Origin: Phycisphaeraceae bacterium
Lineage (GTDB): Bacteria > Planctomycetota > Phycisphaerae > Phycisphaerales > Phycisphaeraceae
Length of the DNA: 5,189 bases
Direction: 5' to 3'
Assembly: GCA_029260695.1 (NCBI GenBank)
Contig: JAJDCT010000325.1
Span: forward strand, 1-5,189
Shown here one piece after another: positions 1-5,189 of the stretch. The position numbers and the translations under genes are program-made. The notes below the pieces were generated by a model. That model worked only from the letters and a program-made list of their open reading frames with translations, ran no database searches and had not been told where the DNA came from. How positions within the stretch are numbered: position 1 is the stretch's first letter; each line of letters opens with the position of its first letter.

Positions 1-397
1 GGAGAGCCTTGTGGCAGACGCCCTTGTAGTTGGTCTTGGTCGGGTCGCGGTAGGGGTTAGGAAAGCCGGAGCCTTCTTCGGTATTCAGGAAGTCGGGGTC
101 GTAGTAGTACTTCAGGCCTTGCTCTTTGACGAAGTCGCGGAGTGTCTGGATGTTGCGGTGGCATTTTTCGTCGGCGGTAAAGATGTAGTGGTCGGGGATG
201 ATGACCAGGGCGTCCTTGTTCCAGACCTGGGCGTCGTTGCCGAACTGCTTCTTGAATATCCCGATGGTGCCGGGGCCGCAGACGTCGTGGGTCATGAGGA
301 CATCGACGTCGACCCAGACGTTTTCGCCAGGGCGGACTTCATCCTGGCCGGCGTGGGCGGCGAAGATCTTCTCTGTCATGGTCATAGGTCTGGGCAT
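1..397 (-). CDS. leuC: 3-isopropylmalate dehydratase large subunit (LeuC / homoaconitase family), N-terminal part
   Basis: The family isomerises 2-isopropylmalate to 3-isopropylmalate in leucine biosynthesis, in the cytoplasm, as a [4Fe-4S] aconitase-fold enzyme working with the small subunit LeuD. The minus strand reads 132 codons plus one base without a stop before the left edge. Recognisable aconitase-superfamily blocks are MTEKIFAAHAG (residues 7-17), VLMTHDVCGPGTIGIF (33-48), VIIPDHYIFTADEKCHRN (65-82) and YKGVCHKAL (124-132). The last normally leads directly into the GTDSHT active-site block, which lies outside the window, as do the cluster-binding cysteines. Three in-frame ATGs are available, at 397, 385 and 379. 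I chose 397 because AGGA (410-407) sits 9 nt upstream, whereas the other two have no such motif; family alignment would tolerate any of them. It is transcribed divergently from the TolC-like gene. Homoaconitase or a related hydro-lyase of the same family cannot be excluded from this fragment. Family is sure; exact substrate is likely. Confidence 0.9.
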   Translation of the reverse strand, partial: MPRPMTMTEKIFAAHAGQDEVRPGENVWVDVDVLMTHDVCGPGTIGIFKKQFGNDAQVWNKDALVIIPDHYIFTADEKCHRNIQTLRDFVKEQGLKYYYDPDFLNTEEGSGFPNPYRDPTKTNYKGVCHKAL

Positions 398-406
398 GGC
401 GGGTCG

Positions 407-410
407 TCCT
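407..410 (-). promoter_or_regulatory. Ribosome binding site of leuC
   Basis: Read on the minus strand this is AGGA, 9 nt upstream of the ATG at 397. It favours that ATG over the in-frame ATGs at 385 and 379, which have no purine-rich SD-like stretch before them. Confidence 0.55.
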
Positions 411-444
411 GTGGCGTTTAAAACGTGCCTTTGGCGTGTATTAA

Positions 445-545
445 TCGTACGGGGCCTGTGTTTGGGCCGAACCTGGTCGAGCCGGGTATTGTAGCATCCC
501 GGGGTAGGCTGGGCCATGTGACGGGCGGAAGTCGTACGGTGTACG
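445..545. repeat. Short palindromes and an 8-bp direct repeat in the divergent spacer
   Basis: The spacer between leuC and the TolC-like gene (398-590) has no credible gene. It contains TCGTACGG twice (445-452 and 532-539), each with a CGTACG palindromic core. The second copy belongs to a longer dyad, CGTAC-GGT-GTACG (533-545). Between them, CCGGG (482-486) and CCCGG (498-502) form a further inverted repeat with an 11-nt spacer. On the minus strand the first copy overlaps a weak -10-like TACGAT (449-444), with a poor -35-like TTCGGC (471-466) 16 nt upstream, a possible leuC promoter. The repeats could be operator sites for a dimeric regulator, but such short motifs also arise by chance in GC-rich DNA. 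Confidence 0.3.
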
Positions 546-575
546 CCGGGGCTGGCGTCGCCGGGGGCGGGGGCG

Positions 576-581
576 TATCAT
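576..581 (+). promoter_or_regulatory. Possible -10 element of the TolC-like gene
   Basis: TATCAT ends 9 nt before the ATG at 591 and matches the bacterial -10 consensus at five of six positions. Transcription from it would begin about at the start codon, giving a leaderless or nearly leaderless mRNA; this fits the absence of any SD motif before 591. The region 17-18 nt upstream (TGGCGT, about 553-558) is a poor -35 match, and it is surrounded by G-tracts (548-551, 563-567, 569-573). This is a weak sequence-only call. Confidence 0.3.
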
Positions 582-590
582 CCCTGTTCC

Positions 591-2354
591 ATGATTCTAA
601 AACAACAGATCAAGACGGGGTTTGCGTATTTAGGCGTGGTGTCGGCGTGCTGGCTGGTCGGGTGCCGGGGGCCGATGCTGCGCACCGAGGAGCAGGCACT
701 ACGTGAGTCGATGATCACCGCCCACCGGGCACACCTCTCGGCGGTATCCGAAGCGCGCGTGATTGAGCTGAGCCGGGAGCCCAGCGATGTTGAGTCGGAG
801 CTGAGCGACGAGCGCCGCAGCGAGCTGGACGATATGAGCGGGCTGAACGCCTATAAGAATCGGAAGCTCGATACGGGGACCGATCTGATAGGTCAGGATA
901 GCACGCAGATGGTCCGGCTATCGCTGCAGGAGGCGGTGGCGCTTGCGGTAAGGAACAACCTGGACCTTCAAATCGCGCGGATGACCCCGGCGATCAGCGA
1001 GTCCCGGATCGTGCAGGCCAAGGCCGTCTTCGACGCGACGTTTTTCACGAACATTAATTACACGAAGTTGGACACGCCCCAGCCAGGCGGATTTGTCCCG
1101 GGGCTGTCGGGGAACACCAAACGCGAGGACGTGGAGCTGAGCACGGGGATCCGCAAGCCGTTGATCTCCGGTGGACAGATCACGCTCCAGACCGACCTGA
1201 ACCGCAACGAGGCGGTGCCCAGTGTCTTTGGCGTGCCCAAGTTCTACGACGCGGACGTTCTGGTGAACCTGCAACAGCCGCTGCTTCGGAACTTCGGTTC
1301 GGACATCAACCGATCAAACATCGTGTTAGCACGGAACGACCGTCTGGCTGAGTCGCAGCAGTTAAAGCGTCGGCTGCTGGATGTCGTGGCGCAGGTGGAG
1401 TCGGGGTATTGGGCACTGGCGTTCACCCACCAGCAGTTGCGGGTCCGCGTGCGGCTGCTGGAGCGATCGACACAGGATCGTGACCGCCTGATCAAACGGG
1501 GGATTTACGATGCCAGCCCGGTGGAGATTACCGAGGCCAACAGCTTCGTGGAGTCACACCGCGCTGATGTGATCCGGGCCCGGGCGAATGTTCGTGACGC
1601 CTCAGACCAGCTCAAGCGGCTGATCAACGCCCCTCAGCTGCCGTTGGCGGATGAGGCGCTGGTCGTGCCGGTCGATCAGCCGACGGACGAGCCGATCCGG
1701 TTCAGCCTGCTGGACCTGGTGACGACGGCGTTGCGTCATCGGCCTGAGATGCAGATCGCGTTATTGGATATCAAGGATGCGTCGGTGCGTCAGCGCGTCG
1801 CAGACAACGCGAGGCTGCCGCTATTAAATCTGGCGGCGAGCGTGGGCGTGAACGGTGTGGCGATCGCAAATGGCCAGGATTCGTTCAACAACCTCGGCGA
1901 CGGCGACTTTATCGACTACATCCTGGGGGCGCAGTTCGAAATGCCGATCGGCAACCGGTCGGCCCAGGGCCTGTACCGCCAGCGTCAGCTCGAGAGACGG
2001 GCCTCGGCGTTGGTGTACCAGCGCCAGGCGCAGGACGTGGTGCTTGAGGTCAAGATCGCGCTTCGGAGAGTCCAGACGTCCTACGAGTTGATTGGCGCGA
2101 CCCGCGCAGCTCGGCGTGCGGCGGCGGACAGCCTGCGTGCGATCGAAGTCCAAGAGGCGTCCGGCGTGGCGCTGACCCCGCAGTTCCTGATCAACCAGAA
2201 GCTCTCCACGCAGGAACGATTGGCCAACGCCGAGGTTCAAGAAGCCCAGGCCCTGACCGACTATCACAACGCGATCGCTTCGCTGTACCAGGCGGTCGGA
2301 ACGCTTTTGGAACGTAACAACATCGAGTTTAGGGTCGAGCCGGATTCGCAGTGA
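591..2354 (+). CDS. TolC/OEP-family outer-membrane efflux lipoprotein
   Basis: Members of this family (two OEP repeats) form trimeric outer-membrane channels with a periplasmic helical barrel, used by tripartite efflux pumps and type I secretion. The 587-residue product starts with a lipoprotein signal: basic N-region (K4, K8), hydrophobic stretch (about 10-23) and lipobox LVGC with Cys25 as the lipidation site. A charged, probably helical segment (about 31-95) follows. The first OEP repeat begins near LSLQEAVALAVRNNLDL (110-126) and includes the strand-rich region around 150-230 and LQQPLLRNFG (227-236). The second begins near 371 (LLDLVTTALRHRPEMQ) and includes DYILGAQFEMPIGNRSAQG (442-460); a C-terminal helix ends near ALTDYHNAIASLYQAVGTLLERN (554-576). 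The length is somewhat above typical TolC/OprM, owing to the N-terminal segment. The start is supported by the lipobox frame, although no SD precedes it. No periplasmic adaptor or inner-membrane pump gene lies in the window, so substrate and partners are unknown. The family call is firm; lipidation is inferred. Confidence 0.92.
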   Translation: MILKQQIKTGFAYLGVVSACWLVGCRGPMLRTEEQALRESMITAHRAHLSAVSEARVIELSREPSDVESELSDERRSELDDMSGLNAYKNRKLDTGTDLIGQDSTQMVRLSLQEAVALAVRNNLDLQIARMTPAISESRIVQAKAVFDATFFTNINYTKLDTPQPGGFVPGLSGNTKREDVELSTGIRKPLISGGQITLQTDLNRNEAVPSVFGVPKFYDADVLVNLQQPLLRNFGSDINRSNIVLARNDRLAESQQLKRRLLDVVAQVESGYWALAFTHQQLRVRVRLLERSTQDRDRLIKRGIYDASPVEITEANSFVESHRADVIRARANVRDASDQLKRLINAPQLPLADEALVVPVDQPTDEPIRFSLLDLVTTALRHRPEMQIALLDIKDASVRQRVADNARLPLLNLAASVGVNGVAIANGQDSFNNLGDGDFIDYILGAQFEMPIGNRSAQGLYRQRQLERRASALVYQRQAQDVVLEVKIALRRVQTSYELIGATRAARRAAADSLRAIEVQEASGVALTPQFLINQKLSTQERLANAEVQEAQALTDYHNAIASLYQAVGTLLERNNIEFRVEPDSQ

Positions 2355-2401
2355 GCGTCACTGCCGGGCGTCGAAGTGCTGAGCGGGGGGTTTCAACCCA
2401 T

Positions 2402-2405
2402 GAGG
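2402..2405 (+). promoter_or_regulatory. Ribosome binding site of the nagZ-like gene
   Basis: GAGG lies 10 nt upstream of the ATG at 2416. Two in-frame TTG codons (2410 and 2413) directly precede that ATG but would be only 4-7 nt from the motif, so the ATG is the better start. Confidence 0.5.
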
Positions 2406-2415
2406 CAAGTTGTTG

Positions 2416-3543
2416 ATGTCCGATCTTGAAACCGCAGCCGCAAAGATGTTCTGGGTCGGTTTTCACGGGACTACACCCAGCGACGACCTGATGCGCCTGC
2501 TGGACCGGGGCGTCGGTGGGGTCGTGCTGTTTGCACGGAATATCGAGTCGCCCAAGCAGGCGGCCGGGTTGATCTCGCAGATAAAAATGCATGTTAGGCA
2601 CCCGCTGCCGGTTGCGATCGACCACGAGGGCGGGCGGGTGATGCGTGTGCAAAGCCCGTTTACTCAGACACCGCCGATGCGTGTGCTGGGCAAGATTGAC
2701 GATGAGGAACTGGTGCGTGATGTGGGGCGCGTGTTTGCGCGTGAGCTGCGTGCGGTCGGGTTCGACATGGACTTCGCACCTGTGCTGGACGTGGACACCA
2801 ACGCGGACAACCCCGTGATCGCGGGACGCTCTTTCGGCAACGACCCCGAACTGGTTACGCGGATGGGCATGGCATTGATGGAAGGGCTGCAATCCGAAGG
2901 GATGGCGGCCTGCGCCAAACATTTCCCGGGCCACGGCGATACGGCCGAGGACAGCCACAGGGACTTGCCCCGTCTATCACACAGCGAAGATCGCCTGCGG
3001 TGCGTGGAGCTTCCGCCATTTGAGTCGGTCTGCAAGGCCGGCGTCGCCAGCGTGATGATTTCGCATGTGATCTATGAAGCGTGGGACGCCGATTTCCCCG
3101 CGACTATGAGCAAGCCGATCATCGACGGGCTGCTGCGACGCGAGTTGGGCTACGGCGGGCTGGTCATCAGCGACGATCTGGAGATGAAGGCGATCGTCGA
3201 CCACTACGGCGTCAACCGGGCGGTGGTCATGGCCACGGCCGCGGGGATGGACTGCCTGCTTGCGTGCCACAGCGCCCAGGTCATGCACGGGGCGATCGAC
3301 ACATTGATTAAGGCCGCAGGCAAGGACGATGCGCTTGCCACGATGATCAGCAAGGCAAACAGACGGGTCGATTTCTTCAACGAACACTACACGCGTGACG
3401 CAATGGAAGCACCGGACCTGTCGGTGATCGGCTGCGACGAGCACAAGCGGATCGCTGACCGGATATTCAGCCACGCCGAGTGTGATGGTTCTGCCGACAC
3501 CACGATCGACCCGACAGATACACGCCGATGGCGAGGTAGTTAA
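2416..3543 (+). CDS. nagZ: Beta-N-acetylhexosaminidase, NagZ type (glycoside hydrolase family 3)
   Basis: NagZ enzymes remove beta-linked N-acetylglucosamine from muropeptide fragments, usually in the cytoplasm during peptidoglycan recycling. The 375-residue product is a single GH3 (beta/alpha)8 barrel with no signal peptide. Visible motifs are the substrate-binding strand VAIDHEGGRVMR (66-77, Asp69 and Arg74), FDMDFAPVLDVDTN (116-129), the NagZ signature loop KHFPGHGDTAEDSH (168-181) with the Asp179/His181 general acid-base dyad, and GLVISDDLEMKAI (248-260), in which Asp253 is the expected nucleophile. All catalytic residues are therefore present. The length is slightly above the roughly 340 residues of E. 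coli NagZ because of a polar C-terminal tail (about 330-375). The gene starts 61 bp after the TolC-like gene and ends 46 bp before the glycosyltransferase start. ATG 2416 is preferred over upstream TTG codons because of the spacing of GAGG. Some GH3 NagZ-like proteins act as phosphorylases or on other GlcNAc glycans, so the physiological substrate is inferred. Confidence 0.92.
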   Translation: MSDLETAAAKMFWVGFHGTTPSDDLMRLLDRGVGGVVLFARNIESPKQAAGLISQIKMHVRHPLPVAIDHEGGRVMRVQSPFTQTPPMRVLGKIDDEELVRDVGRVFARELRAVGFDMDFAPVLDVDTNADNPVIAGRSFGNDPELVTRMGMALMEGLQSEGMAACAKHFPGHGDTAEDSHRDLPRLSHSEDRLRCVELPPFESVCKAGVASVMISHVIYEAWDADFPATMSKPIIDGLLRRELGYGGLVISDDLEMKAIVDHYGVNRAVVMATAAGMDCLLACHSAQVMHGAIDTLIKAAGKDDALATMISKANRRVDFFNEHYTRDAMEAPDLSVIGCDEHKRIADRIFSHAECDGSADTTIDPTDTRRWRGS

Positions 3544-3577
3544 GCCTGCGGATGAAGACGCTCAATTTTGTTTTTAT

Positions 3578-3582
3578 GGAGA
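3578..3582 (+). promoter_or_regulatory. Ribosome binding site that sets the glycosyltransferase start
   Basis: GGAGA lies 7 nt upstream of the GTG at 3590. It is the best SD motif in the window and decides between this start and the upstream in-frame GTG/ATG at 3482/3485, which would overlap nagZ by about 60 bp and lack a comparable motif. Confidence 0.65.
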
Positions 3583-3589
3583 TATCGAA

Positions 3590-5083
3590 GTGATTACCGT
3601 CGTGATCCCCCACACCGGCCTGACGGATGGCTGGTTGAATCGTTTGTTGTCCACCTGGTCAGCCCCCCCGGTGGCCCCGGTTGGCCGTATTGTGTTGATC
3701 GGGCCTGACACGAGAGCAACCGCTCCCGGATCGCCGTATCCGGTCGAGCAGGTTGTCACCGACAAGCCTTTCTCGGGCGAGGCGTGGCGTGGTGTGTTGT
3801 CTTCGCTGGGTGACGGCGTGATGGTCTGCCTGCAGGACGAAGTCACTATGTCGACAGCGTCACTTAAGCGGCTGGCGAAGTCGGTCTGTGGTAGCGGCGC
3901 GGCGATGATGTATAGCCATTTCGTTCAGGACTCGGCCGAGGGGCCCAAGGCGTGCGCGACCAATGACTTTCAACTCGGCAGCTTCCGCGACGACTTCGAG
4001 TTCGGCCCGGTCACCGCGTGGTCCGGCAAGGCCATCAAACAGGCGCTTGCCGATTCGGGTCAACTGATGGACTCCGAAGGCGGAGCTTTTTACGACCTGC
4101 GGCTGCGCGTCTCGTCGGTAGGTATGCCGTTGCGGCTGCCGGAGCCGCTGTACACCAGACCCAACCCCGACGATCGGCCGAGCGGTAAGAAGCTCTTCGA
4201 TTACGTCGATCCACGCAATGTCGCTGCGCAGCTCGAAAAAGAAATAATCGTCACCGAGCACCTCAAGCGGATCGGGGCGTACCTCGAGCCGACGTTCCAG
4301 ACGCCCGACGTCGATGGCGACTTCCCGGTCAGGGCAAGCGTGATCATCCCCGTGCGCAACCGGATCAAGACCGTCGCCGACGCGGTCAAGAGCGCCTGCG
4401 AGCAATCGGCCGACTTCGATTTCAACGTCATCATCGTCGACAACCATTCGACCGACGGCACGACCGAATTGCTCAAAGAAGCTACTAAGAAATATCCCAA
4501 CCTGGTACATCTGGTCCCCGAACCGACGGACCTTGGGATCGGCGGTTGCTGGAACTACGCACTGCAATCCGAGCACTGCGGCCAGTGGGCGGTGCAGCTG
4601 GACAGTGACGATATCTACAGCGACGCGAATACGGTCGCGAACATGGTGAAAGTGCTTGAGGAAGGGCCTTACGCGATGGTGGTTGGCGCATACCGGATGG
4701 TGAACTTTGATCTGCAAGAGATCCCGCCGGGGTTGATCGACCACAAGGAGTGGACCCGGGAGAACGGCCGAAACAACCTGCTGCGTGTTAACGGGATCGG
4801 CGCGCCGCGTGCGTTCAGCACAAAGATCATGCGCGATAACCCCCTACCCAACACTTCCTACGGCGAGGACTACGGGATCGCGATGACGCTTTCGCGCCGG
4901 TACGAGATCGGGCGGATTTATGATGCGCTGTACCTCTGTCGGCGGTGGGACGACAACACGGATGCCGACCTGCCGTTGGACGTGAAGAACCGACACGATC
5001 TTTATAAGGATCGGTTACGGACGCTGGAGGTGATGGCCAGGCAGAAGCTCAACGCGGGGGTGGCCTGTGGCTGCAGTAAATGA
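3590..5083 (+). CDS. Glycosyltransferase with two tandem GT-A-like domains (GT2 family)
   Basis: The product, 497 residues from GTG 3590, is probably cytoplasmic: no signal peptide or membrane segment is apparent. The N-terminal domain (1 to about 235) opens with a GT-A-like first strand, ITVVIPHTG (2-10), and contains GSFRDDFEFGPV (130-141). Where a DXD motif would be expected it has only VCLQDEV (79-85), so it may be degenerate. The second domain (about 246-480) is a clear GT2 domain: ASVIIPVRNR (249-258), VIIVDNHSTDGT (280-291), DLGIGGCWNYA (314-324), metal-binding LDSDD (337-341), the probable catalytic base motif GEDYG (425-429) and CRRWDD (450-455). It resembles from memory a Bacteroidetes family found beside DUF4922 genes. 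Acceptor and sugar donor are unknown. An upstream start at 3482 is open but adds an unremarkable 36-residue leader overlapping nagZ; the SD motif and the domain beginning at residue 2 favour 3590. The C-terminal tail, with two cysteines in CGCSK, is encoded where the next gene overlaps. GT2 assignment is firm; role is inferred. Confidence 0.88.
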   Translation: MITVVIPHTGLTDGWLNRLLSTWSAPPVAPVGRIVLIGPDTRATAPGSPYPVEQVVTDKPFSGEAWRGVLSSLGDGVMVCLQDEVTMSTASLKRLAKSVCGSGAAMMYSHFVQDSAEGPKACATNDFQLGSFRDDFEFGPVTAWSGKAIKQALADSGQLMDSEGGAFYDLRLRVSSVGMPLRLPEPLYTRPNPDDRPSGKKLFDYVDPRNVAAQLEKEIIVTEHLKRIGAYLEPTFQTPDVDGDFPVRASVIIPVRNRIKTVADAVKSACEQSADFDFNVIIVDNHSTDGTTELLKEATKKYPNLVHLVPEPTDLGIGGCWNYALQSEHCGQWAVQLDSDDIYSDANTVANMVKVLEEGPYAMVVGAYRMVNFDLQEIPPGLIDHKEWTRENGRNNLLRVNGIGAPRAFSTKIMRDNPLPNTSYGEDYGIAMTLSRRYEIGRIYDALYLCRRWDDNTDADLPLDVKNRHDLYKDRLRTLEVMARQKLNAGVACGCSK

Positions 5084-5189
5084 GTTGGCCGAGCGGTTGC
5101 GTTCTCTCTGGGATTCGCAGGCCAAAGAGTGGCCGATGATGGCGAAGGGCGTTGATTGCCTTGCGAACTCCGAGGTGCGCGAGGTCGAG
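5067..5189 (+). CDS. Possible DUF4922-family protein, N-terminal fragment
   Basis: An open frame of 41 codons starts at GTG 5067, overlaps the end of the glycosyltransferase by 17 bp in another frame, and continues past the right edge. A G-rich stretch (5056-5060) 6 nt upstream may serve as a weak ribosome binding site, and translational coupling with the upstream gene is likely. The visible peptide has an amphipathic helix (ELAERLRSLWDSQAKEWP, residues 6-23) followed by MMAKGVDCLANSEVREVE. The helix, WP and KG pattern recalls the beginning of DUF4922 proteins, related by description to HIT-superfamily ATP adenylyltransferase or sugar-nucleotide phosphorylase enzymes, and a DUF4922 gene is a known neighbour of this glycosyltransferase type in Bacteroidetes as I remember it. 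The fragment contains no catalytic motif, so the family is a tentative call resting largely on context. TTG 5085 is an alternative in-frame start with no SD motif. Confidence 0.55.
   Translation, partial: MAAVNELAERLRSLWDSQAKEWPMMAKGVDCLANSEVREVE

Noticed and set aside
11..421. Plus-strand open frame of 136 codons with a valine- and glycine-rich product
   Set aside because: It is the antisense shadow of leuC; the minus strand reads clear aconitase-family motifs through the same bases.
548..573. G-quadruplex upstream of the TolC-like gene
   Set aside because: Only three runs of three or more G are present (548-551, 563-567, 569-573), with just a GG between, so a standard four-run, three-tier quadruplex is not supported.
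425..706. Plus-strand open frame across the divergent spacer and the start of the TolC-like gene
   Set aside because: Its product is low-complexity and resembles no family I know, and it overlaps the lipoprotein signal region of the TolC-like gene in another frame.
2388..2399. GGGTTTCAACCC dyad between the TolC-like gene and nagZ as a terminator
   Set aside because: The stem is only 4-5 bp with almost no loop and is not followed by a T-tract; it is also preceded by a G-run that makes such a match likely by chance.
3860..4744. Long minus-strand open frame of 294 codons opposite the glycosyltransferase
   Set aside because: It lies antisense to conserved GT2 motifs in GC-rich DNA, where long antisense frames are common; its product has no recognisable domain.

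Overview
The window looks like chromosomal DNA from a member of the Planctomycetota, probably Phycisphaerae. The reasons are its GC-rich sequence, the mix of ATG and GTG starts with Shine-Dalgarno (SD) motifs present at some genes only, and the character of two proteins. The LeuC N-terminus reads like planctomycete isopropylmalate dehydratase. The TolC-like protein closely resembles a Phycisphaerae-type lipoprotein outer-membrane factor as I remember that family. The taxonomic call is inference, since no rRNA or other marker gene is present.

Layout. (1) Positions 1-397, minus strand: the N-terminal third of leuC, running off the left edge. (2) Positions 398-590: a divergent, non-coding spacer with short palindromes, an 8-bp direct repeat and G-tracts; it must carry the promoters of leuC and of the gene on its right. 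(3) Positions 591-2354, plus: a TolC/OEP-family outer-membrane efflux lipoprotein. (4) Positions 2416-3543, plus: a cytoplasmic NagZ-type glycoside hydrolase family 3 beta-N-acetylhexosaminidase. (5) Positions 3590-5083, plus: a glycosyltransferase with two tandem GT-A-like domains, the second a clear GT2 domain. (6) Positions 5067-5189, plus: the first 41 codons of a gene I assign tentatively to the DUF4922 family. It overlaps the glycosyltransferase by 17 bp and runs off the right edge.

Genes 4-6 form a tight same-strand run (46-bp gap, then a 17-bp overlap) and are probably one transcript. The TolC-like gene lies 61 bp upstream with no visible terminator between, so it may be co-transcribed, though its function is not obviously linked. 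Hydrolysis of N-acetylglucosamine from wall fragments (NagZ), next to a glycosyltransferase and a possible nucleotidyl-transfer enzyme, suggests a cell-envelope sugar recycling or glycan assembly locus. That link is inference and is the most interesting point in the window. No RNA genes, mobile elements, CRISPR arrays or convincing terminators were seen.
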